Source of the DNA: Auanema rhodensis
Lineage: Eukaryota > Nematoda > Chromadorea > Rhabditida > Rhabditidae
NCBI GenBank assembly: GCA_964057225.1
Contig: OZ059896.1
Location: 12,508,501 to 12,572,500 of the forward strand
Length of the DNA stretch: 64,000 nucleotides
Direction: 5' to 3'
Made by a program: the position numbers and the translations under genes
Notes under the pieces: model-generated
The model's database searches: none
What the model was told of the DNA's origin: nothing
The model's input: only the letters and a program-made list of their open reading frames with translations
Part shown: positions 42,510 to 55,234 of the stretch, in pieces
Position numbering within the stretch: the stretch's first letter is position 1
How the letters are laid out: each line of letters opens with the position of its first letter

Positions 42510-45030
42510 TTTAGATAAATAGTTTATCTCGTAATGTCGAACATGTAAAATCTCGATGTGGGAGAAGATAGATAACAGACCCATCAAAATTAATGGATCG
42601 TTTTGTAAACCATAATTCACATTTGGAGGATATGCTTCCACTATCTTTATACCGTAGCGAAAATGGAGGCAAGATATTTATTTTAGATTTGTAAGAACTG
42701 AAACTATTTTATATTCAGATGTGGATATGAAATTTGTTATTGGCTATCCTACAGCAATAAAATGTTTTTTAAAGATTTGCCTACACTTGGCGAGTTAGAG
42801 GAACATCGAACTATGGTAGAACAGTTTATGAATTTACAGGAAAATGAAGCGGATATCATTTTTAGTAAGCCATCAATTAAAACATTTACTTTCTCTTTCG
42901 AAAATCTCTTTTACTTTTACTCTTACTTTACCTCATATACATACAGACATTTACAATGGGTGAATAAATCAGGATCTCTGCTTATAATTAGATCTAGTAT
43001 TCTAGTGGATACTACGTTTGACTTAAGTGACATGTACTTGACCGTTGCTCTTGGATTGAGTGAAACATTTTTGTAAGTATGATTTATATAACTTGTGATA
43101 GTCTGATGCTTGTGATAGTTTGATGTTCAGAACAAAAGCTTCTGGTAAAAACAATGGAATGATTCTGGCAGTTCTATTTCATACAAAAAAAATAAGGAAG
43201 CCCATGAGTACTTTGCCAATTATTTAAATCAGAAGTTTTTTCTTTTTCTTTTGAAAAAACAATTGGGGCAATTTTAACTGATGAAGAAGACTCTTTAACT
43301 GTACATAAATCGTAAATTTTAAATCACATTTTGGTTTTAGAATTAACTTCAGGGAGTAAACATGAAAGATGCCATTCACATTCGTTGCGATATGCACCGT
43401 CTACAGAATATAAAAGATATTATAGGTTCCTGAGAACAATTAGACAGAATAAAAAATATTCTATATGGTTTGAAAGAACAGGTTTGTAATATAATTTGAA
43501 GTTTAGACGAAAAAAACGATTAAGAGACCAGAAGGTGTACTTTTATTGAAGGGAGTTCTAGGCAGTCTTAATAGATCTTCATATGATCGGCTTTGGGAAA
43601 TTTTACAAACCACGTGTGAAGGACAATTAAAGGATTGGTATGGCTCTGGATTTTAATCTATATAAATTACAACTTAGGCTAAACAAAAATAAAGATTCAC
43701 ATTTTCTGCATAATTCATTATATTCAAAGTTTCTTGCTGGCTGGACTACACAGTTTGTAACTACAAACTTGTTAGAAAGCAGGAATAACTTGTTGAAGAA
43801 TCATATTACTAGCTCTTTACCTGCTTATCGTGTTGCTGACATATTGTTGAATCTGCATGAAGGTTAGTTCAAAAAAATATTATAGTTTGTGTGAAATTTC
43901 AGAAGAAGTGAAGAACCGAATTCGAGCAATTCGAAATGTATCTGATACAATATGTACTCATAATACTATCAGTGATTTTGAATGGAAGACATTAACGCAA
44001 ATGGAAAAAAGCAATGTTTTGAAAAATTTTAGATTAGAAGATTATTTTTCAATTGATAAATACATATAACCAGTATCCATCCTGGGTGTTGAAATGTAAA
44101 AAGACAAACTTGAAAAAATTACAAAACCTTTTTATACATTATAGGTGAGGGCAAAATTTCAGAAGAAATTTTCCTCAAATCTATTGAACAACTTGTGCTA
44201 CACAACAGTCGTGAAAATGACAAAATGTTTTTCGTGATTGATGACAAAAACTTTACGAAGTAAAAAAATTTATGATTACAATCCAATTATGAGCAAATTC
44301 GTTTAATTATTTCAGCCCTGTTCCTGTTATACGGAAAGACGACGTCCTTCGCTGTTATTCCATAAGATGCATGAAAAACGTTAATTACTCTTATTATGTT
44401 TGCAAACACATGTAAGTCACCTCGTAAATAGAAGCCAAAATATTTTTTAGGTTCATTGTTCTTGATAATCAAGAGGAGGAGATAAAAAAATTAATTATAG
44501 CTGCTATGGATAGCAGGCGTTCAAGTCGAACAAGCAAGCAATGGAGATCTCAAAGAATTAGTGTTAACGCCGGAAGTAAATACAACAAAAGGAAATTTAC
44601 GACATTTTCCAAGCATAACAACCATAGAACATTTGACTGCTTGGTCAAGTTAGTTTAAAAAACTAATAAGTTTATATTTTGAAATTCAGCAACTCGCTAA
44701 ATAAAAATAATATAACTATTAACGAAGAATCTCTCAGGAACACATACGTAGAATTGGGTACAATAGTGTAACTGATCAAAAGAAAAAAATCAGTAAAATG
44801 AGTTAACATTTTTTCAATGTCTTATTCGTTGCTACTACTAACCAGTAATAAAAATTGAAATAATTGAAACATATTTGATTGGTAAAACAGAGGTTTGTTG
44901 AAAAGATAATATGGGTGATTGTGGCTGGGTCATAACCGTGTACTTTTGAAATGGGTGCTCTTGATTTAATTCATTTGGGTACCGAATGGGTGCATCTTGG
45001 GTCATAAACACTTGGGTCAATGTTGAAAGG
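42510..45030 (+). mobile_element. MULE transposon copy 3 (decayed, left end not found)
   Basis: The transposase relic (42520-44090) is followed by more decayed coding exons (to about 44640) and a right end at about 44910-45030 rich in gggtc/gggtg and ccgttaccc motifs. The right end abuts array-unit sequence (aaacgagccacgcttag). No matching inverted end was seen on the left, where AT-rich sequence begins. Confidence 0.6.
42520..44090 (+). pseudogene. MULE transposase (copy 3)
   Basis: Exons in order: HVKSRCGRR and SKLMDRFVNHNSHLEDMLPL (about 42550-42640), FKDLPTLGELEEHRTMVEQF, SILVDTTFDLSDMYLTVALG (first Asp, about 43000-43060), a decayed block with LTDEEDSLTVHKS (second Asp, about 43275), RCDMHRLQNIKDI (Cys-x-x-His, about 43380), TTNLLESRNNLLKNHI (Glu, about 43760-43810) and EVKNRIRAIRNVSDTICTHN. 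A TGA near 43430 and frame breaks show decay. In the second Asp block the usual DGE or DGD reads DEE. Confidence 0.7.
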
Positions 45031-45037
45031 CCTCCGT

Positions 45038-45667
45038 TACCCAAACGAGCCACGCTTAGAAAATGAGGCTGATATAACACGTTTTTTGCTCCTATCCTGA
45101 TTGATTGCTTCAGAGACATTTCTGTCTTATCTCATTATATTCTCTATTTTGTTTTTTTTGCAAAATTTTTATTAATGTATAATTCAAACTGTAATCTCTT
45201 GTGATTAGATTGTTAATCGTTATATCTGTAAACGTTTCTTGCAAAATAGCAAGTAGAGTGTTCAGTTGTACCTACTTAACAAAGAAAGTAGAAGAACACA
45301 GAGCAAAAAAAGTGCGGAAAAGTCGTTATCTCGTTAACATCAGTTTCACTGCCCAAAACTCTGTTTCTTAATGTCCGAGGTCATATGATGATATCTAATT
45401 TTGCACTTAGTTGATGAAAATCGAACAAGATTCTTCTCAATTGACCACAACTACAGCACCAAACTTGGATAACTACAATCTGCTGAGTTCAAACTTTGAG
45501 AAAGTTAGAATTTCGAATCTCCTCTCAATCATTTTGTTCCTTCTTCTTTCTGTTTTGTTTTACACAAAAGGAAGGATTGAATCTTATATATGACAATTCT
45601 CTTGTGAGAGATCACAGTGGTTCCGTGGTGTAGTGGTTAGCACTCAAGACTCTGAATCCTGCGACCC
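45038..45667 (+). repeat. Array unit half to the left of MULE copy 4
   Basis: Almost identical to 50086-50715 (the same cacgttttttgctcctatcc, gattgattgcttcagagaca and gcaaaattttt). It ends with the 5' 49 bases of a tRNA-Gln (45619-45667). Removing the MULE joins it to 49844 in the correct register, so this is the leftmost part of the tandem array. Confidence 0.88.
45619..45667 (+). pseudogene. tRNA-Gln(CUG) 5' part, split by MULE copy 4
   Basis: The D arm and anticodon arm (CTC AAGACTCTGAATCCTG, anticodon CTG) are present. The remaining 3' part is at 49844-49866, after the transposon. The anticodon stem has an A-C mismatch (CAAGA/TCCTG), as in most array copies. Confidence 0.85.
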
Positions 45668-48600
45668 GGTAAACTGACAAGTTTACCAAACTTTAGGTTT
45701 ACCAAACTTTAGGTTTACCAAACTAGGTTTACCAAGAAATAGACAAGTTTACCATAGTTATATGGTATACCAGGTTTACCAGGTTTACCAAAGTATACCC
45801 AATATCAATTAGTGAACACTTTGCAAGGTTTACCAAGTATACCAAATTAAACAAAATAGATTAGAAAGAGTTTTGAGTATTTTGAAGAAGTTTTCAGGTA
45901 TAACAAACAAATATGATAAAGATGTGAAAATGTAAGTTTTTTTTTCAAATGATTGATGAGTAAATTTGAAAGTATAAGTTTTAAAAAGATATAGTAAGAA
46001 AAGTCAAAATCTAAATCATCCTAATCTCAAAATTCTTGTAAACTGAAATAGAATTTATTATCAAAGAACCTTAATTCATATGAAATTTCTAAAATGTTTT
46101 ATCTAGACTGATATAGAACTTATTAATAAAATAAATATTAATATTTGACAAGGTTGTCTTATAAGTGTTAAAAATATTGTTCATATTTGAGAAAAATAAG
46201 TTCATAAGTTAAACATAAGTTCATTATTACGCGTGTTGAACCCTTCGGTATACTATATTAATGACACCTACCATCAATTGGATGACAATTGAGCGTCATA
46301 TATAGTTCATAAATAAACAAAAATTGTGAACATCATCATGAACATAAAAAATAATTTGATTTAATCAAACCAATTTTAAACTTCACGTTTAACGCTTACC
46401 TCAACCTTTCAACTATGAATGCTTTTGAACTCCTTTTCGATAACAGCATTTCTGTTCTTGATTGCTGATTTATTGGGCATGCATCAGGGTAAAAATTTTT
46501 TTAGAATTTCAAAAAGACAATTCATTGTCTACAAGGATATTACTCGGGATATCTTCACTCCATGGAACAGAAAAGGTTAGTTTTATATTTTTAAGTTTCT
46601 ATATATAGTTTGTTTCAGGGGGGGTGGTCTGCCTGCTATTAACAACAAGACCTCTTCCAGAGGTTGTAAACTGGTTGACGGGCAATACATCCTTTGCTCC
46701 AAGGATGATTGTGCCGAATTTACTTACAGAACCATCCGCTGTAAGAAACCCGATATGGATCTCACCAAAGAGGTATTTTGTTTATTTAAGATTTACAATT
46801 AATTTTTGTTTTAGATTCATATGATCGTACAAGGCAAGGAAAAAATTATTGAACCCGTTTTAATAATTTACAACGTGCAGGCAAGTTCTCTCATTTTGCT
46901 TTTTGCTCTATGTACTATATTTAGGAATCTCTGCAAAACTTTGTGCCCGCGAAGCAGAGAATATTGCCTTCCGTTAGCCAAGATGTCAAAAATGTTCTGG
47001 AAAACAGAACAACAGCTGCTGCTAAGGAAATGCTCAAGGATTCTGAGATCAGCTCTAGTCAGGCAAGTGTGAAAGTTTCATGTTTTTTCTACATTTTCAT
47101 TTTTAGCTGACCAGTCTTGCTCGCAGTGTTAGCACCCACATTAAGTCGGGCACTGGCAAGCGATCACCCAGCGATATCAACAAGCTTGTTGATAGATTCG
47201 CGAATGGCAGCATGAAGGTAGAGCATATGGAGCCAATTAAAGTAGAAAGAACAGGTTAAATTTTATTTTTATTTGTTTTAATAGTAATAATTTACATACT
47301 AGATTGTGGTGTAGCGTTCTGTCAGATTGTTGGATACCCAGCAGCTTTCAAACATTTTTGTGCGTCATTGCCAACGGTTGAAGACATGGATGACCACCTC
47401 CGCTTTGTTAAAAGCATTTAATATTTGCCAAAACAAGAGGCAAAGGAAGCTTTTGGTGAGTATTTTATCATTGAAACTTAATTTTTTTCATATTTCAGTG
47501 AGGATTTTAAACCAAGTAAATGCTTCTGGAGCCCTTCCAATAATAGGCAGCATTATAATGATTGATACGACGTTCTCAATCAGTAGTGGTGAGTACATCA
47601 CGTTAGCTCTTGGTGTATCCGACATGTTTACGTAAGTTTTCATTAATCATATCTTTTTTTTAAATTTTGTATATTCAGGTCGAAAAAATCTGGAAAAAAT
47701 GCAGGCATAATGCTTGCATGTATGGTACATAGTACCAAACATGCTTCCAACCATGAAGCTTTCTCAGCATTTTTAAATAAGATGCTCTCACAATATGGAA
47801 AACACAAAAGAATCGCTGGTTTGTGTCATGATGGAGAAGATGATTTTAAAGCATACAATACTGTAAGAAATTTTTTTACATAAGGTTTAATTGTTCTTTA
47901 TTTTAGGGATCATTTTTAAAAGATGCTGTGCCGCTGAGATGTTCCGTGCACCGAATGGAGAATATCAAAAGCACATTCGGCAAGGACGATGATGCTGAGA
48001 GAAAGGAACACATTCTCCATAAAATATTTGGGAGAAAAAAAGAGGTATACTTGATATTGTTTTTAAACACTATTTTTATGTTTTAAGACTGAATATGGAA
48101 CGATCATGAGGAAAGGGGCTCTATCATCACTAAACCGTGATGAATATGAAAGGAAAATCCAAGATATTGTAAGGAATTGTGGAGAAAGAACTCGACAATG
48201 GTTGGTTTTTTTTAAATTCTTTTATTTTTTTTTAATTTAGGTTTATTTTACCAACAAGGACGATTTATATCAAACCAATAGTTTGATTCAAAAATTGAGA
48301 GCTGGGCAAAGCCAACAATTTTTTTCAACAAACTTGTTGGAGTCGAAGAATTCTCAATTGAAAGCTAGAATACCTCAACCTATTCCGGCTTATCAAGTTT
48401 TAGAGAAAATGCTGCAACTACATGAAGGTAATCAAAACATATTGAAAATAACTAGTAATTTTGTTATAGAAGAAATTAAAGAACGAATTGGAGCTGTTCA
48501 TCAGAAATCCGACAAACTGGCCACTCATTTTCATGTTGAAAACCATGAGTGGTTAGTAATGACACGCATTGAAAAAATGAATAAGCTCAAACTTTTCGGT

Positions 48601-49833
48601 TTGAGTGATTTCATTTTTGAAAATTCGTTGTCAAGCTATCCATCATGGATGAGTGAGCCAGTCGGGACCAGCAATGCGGACATGTTTTTTGAAACTGTTC
48701 AGCGTTTGGAGGTATTTCCTGCTGCAAAGGCAGGCATATATTTCACCAAGGACAGTACGGGAGCGTAAGCTAAGATTTTTTATTTTGAGTTTATCATTGT
48801 TATTCCAGATTGGGATGTGTCAATGAGACCAATAATGAGCTTGTATGCTCCAGTCCGGGATGCACGCAACGAAATTGCCCTAAGCATGCTCTATGCCAAC
48901 ACAGGTTTCTTAAGTTTGAGAAACAAAATATTATATTTTTGTTCCAGGCTAGCTGTCTTCATATCGTTAGAAAACGAAACAAAGAAAAGAGCGATCGTGG
49001 AAAATCTGGAACGAAAAAGAAATGAGAGAACAGTGCGAGATGTACAAGCTGAGCAATTGAGACCAGCTGACGGATCAAAGTTTGATCACAGAAGATTTGG
49101 TTCTCAATTTTCGAAAACGAACCGTAAGAGAAACTACTACGACATAGAGTAGGTTTCAAATACCTCGATTTGTAATCAATTTTCATTATAGCTCAACGGC
49201 CGATTCAGATGACGAGATTCTGATACCAGGGCCAGGGGGACAACAGGAACGCTACTACTCACTTTCATAAAGTTCCGTAGCTACAAAAATCAAACAACAA
49301 GAGCATTAATAAGGTCAGTAAACTAGCATATTTAAAATTTAATATTTCATTTCATTTACAATATTGATCCATCACACACTCTCAGCAATTTGAAAATCAT
49401 TATCAAAAGGTCAGTTAGAACGATTACTTAACATCTTTAATGAACACTTTTCATGTATGCAACAGCTCCACAAAAAGAAAACATGCGAAACAGAAGGTTC
49501 TTTAAGAATTAAACTTCCATTTTTTTAACACATCATGTTCAATTAATATAAAATTCTTTTTCCTGATATTATTATCACTACCTTGAAAAAAAAAACATAC
49601 AATTTCAAACTACAACTTTTTGTATTTTGGTATACTTAGTATAAAAATATTTTTTTGGTAAACTTGGTGAATTTGGTATACTTGGTAAACCTTGCGAAGT
49701 GTTCACAAATTAATATTGGGTATACTTTGGTAAACCTGGTAAACCTGGTATACCATATAACTATGGTAAACTTGTCTATTTCTTGGTAAACCTAGTTTGG
49801 TAAACCTGAAGTTTGGTAAACTTGTCAGTTATC
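45668..49833 (+). mobile_element. MULE transposon copy 4, 4.17 kb, with 10-bp target duplication
   Basis: The target duplication CCTGCGACCC is at 45658-45667 and 49834-49843, inside the tRNA-Gln sequence. The inverted terminal repeats are about 180 bp (45668-45850 and 49660-49833). They begin ggtaaactgacaag/gataactgacaag and contain many gtttacc units and the shared block caagtttaccatagttatat. The transposase gene lies inside, on the plus strand. The flanks 45850-46400 and 49275-49650 are AT-rich and non-coding. Confidence 0.95.
46505..49270 (+). CDS. MULE transposase (copy 4), near-complete, about 14 exons
   Basis: Exon ends by splice signals: 46505-46575, 46619-46772, 46815-46880, 46925-47062, 47107-47254, 47303-47455, 47499-47631, 47679-47862, 47907-48044, 48088-48200, 48241-48427, 48470-48764, 48809-48904, 48948-49148, then the last exon to the TAA at 49268-49270. 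The second exon holds a Cys pattern (CKLVDGQYILCSKDDC, later RC) that may bind zinc. Catalytic blocks are SIIMIDTTFSISSGEYITLA (Asp), CHDGEDDFKAYNT (Asp), LRCSVHRMENIK (Cys-x-x-His) and STNLLESKNSQLKA (Glu). A Cys-rich segment (CSSPGCTQRNCPKHALC) lies near the end. A TAA at 47419-47421 is the only clear break. The first exon is unresolved. Confidence 0.8.
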
Positions 49834-49843
49834 CCTGCGACCC

Positions 49844-49866
49844 CAGTTCAAATCTCGGTGGAACCT
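49844..49866 (+). pseudogene. tRNA-Gln(CUG) 3' part, split by MULE copy 4
   Basis: T arm and acceptor 3' strand (cagttcaaatctcggtggaacct) continuing from 45667. The T stem has a C-C mismatch. Confidence 0.85.
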
Positions 49867-50666
49867 TCAAGTTTTGCATTTTGTTTTGACCGATATATGT
49901 TTCACAGATTCACTTTAGTTTTTGTCTGGAACTTTGAGTCTTCGAAAATGAATATTTACTATACTAGCAAGCAGAAGAAAAACTTATATTAGTTCATTGT
50001 TTCTTTTAAATTTAAATTAATTTATTTTTTCACTGTCAAATCGGCAAGCACATGCTGCACATGTGCGAGCTATTCGAGTGACCAATGCCCAAACGAGCCA
50101 CGCTTAGAAAATGAGGCTGATATAACACGTTTTTTGCTCCTATCCTGATTGATTGCTTCAGAGACATTTCTGTCTTATCTCATTATATTCTCTATTTTGT
50201 TTTTTTTGCAAAATTTTTATTAATGTATAATTCAAACTGTAATCTCTTGTGATTAGATTGTTAATCGTTATATCTGTAAACGTTTCTTGCAAAATAGCAA
50301 GTAGAGTGTTCAGTTGTACCCACTTAACAAAGAAAGTAGAAGAACACAGAGCAAAAAAAGTGCGGAAAAGTCGTTATCTCGTTAACATCAGTTTCACTGC
50401 CCAAAACTCTGTTTCTTAATGTCCGAGGTCATATGATGATATCTAATTTTGCACTTAGTTGATGAAAATCGAACAAGATTCTTCTCAATTGACCACAACT
50501 ACAGCACCAAACTTGGATAACTACAATCTGCTGAATTCAAACTTCAAGAAAGTTAAAATTTCGAATCTCCTCTCAATCATTTTGTTCCTTCTTCTTTCTG
50601 TTTTGTTTTACACAAAAGGAAGGATTGAATCTCATATATGACAATTCTCTTGTGAGTGATTACAGT

Positions 50667-50738
50667 GATTCCATGGTGTAGTGGTTAGCACTCAAGACTC
50701 TGAATCCTGCGACCTCAGTTCAAATCTCAGTGGAACCT
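50667..50738 (+). pseudogene. tRNA-Gln(CUG) array copy 1
   Basis: 72-nt cloverleaf-like sequence, anticodon CTG, but gattcca at the acceptor start, CAAGA/TCCTG anticodon stem and a changed T stem (cctcag/ctcag). Probably not functional. Confidence 0.8.
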
Positions 50739-51544
50739 TCAAGTTTTGCATTTTGTTTTCACCGATATATGTTTCACAGATTCACTTTAGTTTTTGTCTG
50801 GAACTTTGAGTCTTCAAAAATGAATATTTACTACACTAGCAAAAAGAAGAAAACCTTATACTAGTTCATTGTTTCTTTTAATTTTAAATTTAATTATTTT
50901 TTTCACTGTCAAATCGGCAAGCACATGCTGCACATGTGCGAGCTATTCGAGTAACCGATGCCCAAACGAGCCATGCTTAGAAAATGAGGCTGACATAACA
51001 CATTTTTTACTCCTACCCAGATTGATTGCTTTAGAGACATTTCTGTCTTATCTCATTATATTCTCTATTTTGATTTTTCTAAATTTTCATTAATGTATAA
51101 TTCAAAATGTAATTTCTTGTGATCAGATTGTTGATCGTTATATCTGTGAACGTTTCTTTCGGAATAGCAAGTAGAGTGTTCAGTTGTACCCACTTAACAA
51201 AGAAAGTAGAAGAACATATATATTTAGAGCAAAAAAAGTGCGGAAAAGTCGTTATCTCGTTAACATCAGTTTCACTGCCCAAAACTCTGTTTCTTAATGT
51301 CCGAGGTCATATGATGATATCTAATTTTGCACTTAGTTGATGAAAATCAAACAAGATTCTTCTCAATTGACCACAACTACAGCACCAAACTTGGATAACT
51401 ACAATCTGCTGAGTTCAAACTTCGAGAAAGTTAAAATTTCGAATCTCCTCTCAATCATTTTGTTCCTCCTTCTTTCTTTTTTGTTTTACACAAAAGGGAG
51501 GATTGAATCTCATATATGACAATTCTCTTGTGAGAGATTACAGT

Positions 51545-51616
51545 GGTTCCGTGGTGTAGTGGTTAGCACTCAAGACTCTGAATCCTGCGACCCCAGCTCA
51601 AATCTCAGTGGAACCT
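51545..51616 (+). pseudogene. tRNA-Gln(CUG) array copy 2
   Basis: Acceptor stem intact (ggttccg/tggaacc), but the anticodon stem mismatch (CAAGA) and the T loop gctcaaatc, with T54 changed to C, are likely to spoil the B box. Confidence 0.8.
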
Positions 51617-52433
51617 TCAAGTTTTGCATTTTGTTTTCACCGATATATGTTTCACAGATTCTCTTTAGTTTTTGTCTGGAACTTTGAGTATTCGAAAATG
51701 AATATTTACTACACTAGCAAGCAGAAGAATACCTATTACTAGTTCACTGTTTTTTTTTTTAATTTTTTTCGGTATATTTATTTTTTCACTGTCAAATCGG
51801 CAAGCACCTGCTGCACATGTGCGAGCTATTTGAGTGACCGATGCCCAAACGAGCCACGCTTAGAAAATGAGGCTGACATAACACGTTTTTCATTCCTACC
51901 CAGATTGATTGCTTTAGAGACATTTCTGTCTTATCTCATCATATTCTCTACTTTGACTTTGATTTTTCTAAAATTTCATTAATGTATAATTCAAAATATC
52001 AATTCTTGTGATCAGATTGTTAATCGTTATATCTGTAAACGTTTCTCTCGAAATAGCAAGTAGAGTGTTCAGTTGTACCCACTTAACAAAGAAAGTAGAA
52101 GAACATATATAATTAGAGCAAAAAAATTGCGGAAAAGTCGTTATCTCGTTAACATCAGTTTCACTGCCCAAAACTCTGTTTCTTAATGTCCGAGGTCATA
52201 TGATGATATCTAATTTTGCACTTAGTTGATGAAAATCGAACAAGATTCTTCTCAATTGACCACAACTACAGCACCAAACTTGGATAACTACAATCTGCTG
52301 AATTCAAACTTCAAGAAAGTTAAAATTTCGAATCTCCTCTCAATCATTTTGTTCTTTCTTCTTTCTGTTTTGTTTTACACAAAAGGGAGGATTGAATCTC
52401 ATATATGACAATTCTCTTGTGATAGATTACAGT

Positions 52434-52505
52434 GGTTCCGTGGTGTAGTGGTTAGCACTCAAGACTCTGAATCCTGCGACCCCAGCTCAAATCTCAGTGG
52501 AATCT
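52434..52505 (+). pseudogene. tRNA-Gln(CUG) array copy 3
   Basis: As copy 2, with an extra change in the acceptor 3' strand (tggaatc). Confidence 0.8.
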
Positions 52506-53311
52506 TCAAGTTTTGCATTTTGTTTTCACCGATATATGTTTCACAGATTCACTTTAGTTTTTGTCTGGAATTTTGAGTCTTCAAAAATGAATATTTACTA
52601 CACTAGCAAAAAGAAGAAAACCTTATACTAGTTCATTGTTTCTTTTAATTTTAAATTTAATTATTTTTTTCACTGCCAAATCGGCAAGCACCTGCTGCAC
52701 ATGTGCGAGCTATTCCAGTGGCCGATGCCGAAACAAGCCACGCTTAGAAAATGAAGCTGATATAACACGTTTTTTGCTCCTACCCAGATTGATTGCTTTT
52801 GAGACATTTCTGTCTTATCTCATTATATTCTCTACTTTGATTTTTCTAAATTTTCATTAATGTATAATTCAAAATGTAATTTCTTGTGATCAGATTGTTG
52901 ATCGTTATATCTGTGAACGTTTCTCTCGAAATAGCAAGTAGAGTGTTCAGTTGTACCCACTTAACAAAGAAAGTAGAAGAACATATATATATAGAGCAAA
53001 AAAATTGCGGAAAAGTCGTTATCTCGTTAACATCAGTTTCACTGCCCAAAACTCTGTTTCTTAATGTCCGAGGTCATATGATGATATCTAATTTTGCACT
53101 TAGTTGATGAAAATCGAACAAGATTCTTCTCAATTGACCACAACTACAGCACCAAACTTGGATAACTACAATCTGCTGAGTTCAAACTTCGAGAAAGTTA
53201 AAATTTCGAATCTCCTCTCAATCATTTTGTTCCTCCTTCTTTCTTTTTTGTTTTACACAAAAGGGAGGATTGAATCTCATATATGACAATTCTCTTGTGA
53301 GAGATTACAGT

Positions 53312-53383
53312 GGTTCCGTGGTGTAGTGGTTAGCACTCAAGACTCTGAATCCTGCGACCCCAGTTCAAATCTCGGTGGAACCT
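53312..53383 (+). pseudogene. tRNA-Gln(CUG) array copy 4
   Basis: Normal T loop (gttcaaatc), but a T-stem mismatch (ccccag/ctcgg) and the CAAGA anticodon stem mismatch. Possibly transcribed, because the A and B boxes are kept. Confidence 0.75.
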
Positions 53384-55162
53384 TCAAGTTTTGCATTTTG
53401 TTTTCACCGATATATGTTTCACAGATTCTCTTTAGTTTTTGTCTGGAACTTTGAGTATTCGAAAATGAATATTTACTACACTAGCAAGCAGAAGAAAACC
53501 CTATATTTGTTCATTGTTTCTTTAAATTTTAAATTTAATTATTTTTTCACTGTCAAATCGGCAAGCACCTGCTGCACATGTGCGAGCTATTCGAGTGACC
53601 GATGCCCGAACAAGCCACGCTTAGAAAATGAGGCTGACATAACACGTTTTTCACTCCTACCCAGATTGATTGCTTTAGAGACATTTCTGTCTTATCTCAT
53701 TATATTCTCTACTTTAACTTTGATTTTTCTAAAATTTCATTAATGTATAATTCAAAATATCATTTCTTGTGATCAGATTGTTGATCGTTATATCTGTAAA
53801 CGTTTCTCTCGAAGTAGCAAGTAGAGTGTTCAGTTGTACCCACTTAACAAAGAAAGTAGAAGAACATATATATTTAGAGCAAAAAAAGTGCGGAAAAGTC
53901 GTTATCTCGTTAACAACAGTTTCACTGCCCAAAACTCTGTTTATTGTCATTCTACTTGCTATTTCGAGAGAAACGTTTACAGATATATATGAATATTTAC
54001 TACACTAGCAAGCAGAAGAAAAGCTTATACTAGTTCATTGTTTTTTTTTTAATTTTTTTCGGTATATTTATTTTTTCACTGTCAAATCGGCAAGCACCTG
54101 CTGCACATGTGCGAGCTATTCGAGTGACCGATGCCCAAACGAGCCACGCTTAGAAAATGAGGCTGACATAACACGTTTTTCACTCTGTAGAGTTGTACCC
54201 ACTTAACAAAGAAAATAGAATAACATATATATTTAGAGCAAAAAAAGTGCGGAAAAGTCGTTATCTCGTTAACATCAGTTTCACTGTTCAAAACTCTGTT
54301 TATTGTCACTCTACTTGCTATTTCGAGAGAAACGTTTACAGATATATATGAATATTTACTACACTAGCAAGCAGGAGAGAACCTTATACTAGTTCATTGT
54401 TTTTTTTTAATCTTTTTCGGTATATTTATTTTTTCACTGTCAAATCGGCAACACTAGCAAACAGAAGAAAACCCTATATTTGTTCATTGTTTCTTTTAAT
54501 TTTAAATTTAATTATTTTTTTCACTGCCAAATCGGCAAGCACCTGCTGCAAATGTGCGAGCTATTCGAGTGGCCGATGCCGAAACAAGCCACGCTTAGAA
54601 AATGAAGCTGATATAACACGTTTTTTGCTCCTACCCAGATTGATTGCTTTTGAGACATTTCTGTCTTATCTCATTATATTCTCTACTTTGATTTTTCTAA
54701 ATTTTCATTAATGTATAATTCAAAATGTAATTTCTTGTGATCAGATTGTTGATCGTTATATCTGTGAACGTTTCTCTCGAAATAGCAAGTAGAGTGTTCA
54801 ATTGTACCCACTTAACAAAGAAAGTAGAAGAACATATATATATAGAGCAAAAAAATTGCGGAAAAGTCGTTATCTCGTTAACATCAGTTTCACTGCCCAA
54901 AACTCTGTTTCTTAATGTCCGAGGTCATATGATGATATCTAATTTTGCACTTAGTTGATGAAAATCGAACAAGATTCTTCTCAATTGACCACAACTACAG
55001 CACCAAACTTGGATAACTACAATCTGCTGAGTTCAAACTTCGAGAAAGTTAAAATTTCGAATCTCCTCTCAATCATTTTGTTCCTCCTTCTTTCTTTTTT
55101 GTTTTACACAAAAGGGAGGATTGAATCTCATATATGACAATTCTCTTGTGAGAGATTACAGT

Positions 55163-55234
55163 GGTTCCGTGGTGTAGTGGTTAGCACTCAAGACTCTGAA
55201 TCCTGCGACCCCAGTTCAAATCTCGGTGGAACCT
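55163..55234 (+). pseudogene. tRNA-Gln(CUG) array copy 5
   Basis: Same variant as copy 4. The unit before it (about 53.95-54.48 kb) has no tRNA, so the spacing to copy 4 is 1851 bp, about two units. Confidence 0.75.

Noticed and set aside
46489..46504. A 16-nt intron at the start of the MULE copy 4 gene.
   Set aside because: Too short to be spliced; the first exon is probably elsewhere or the site is not used.
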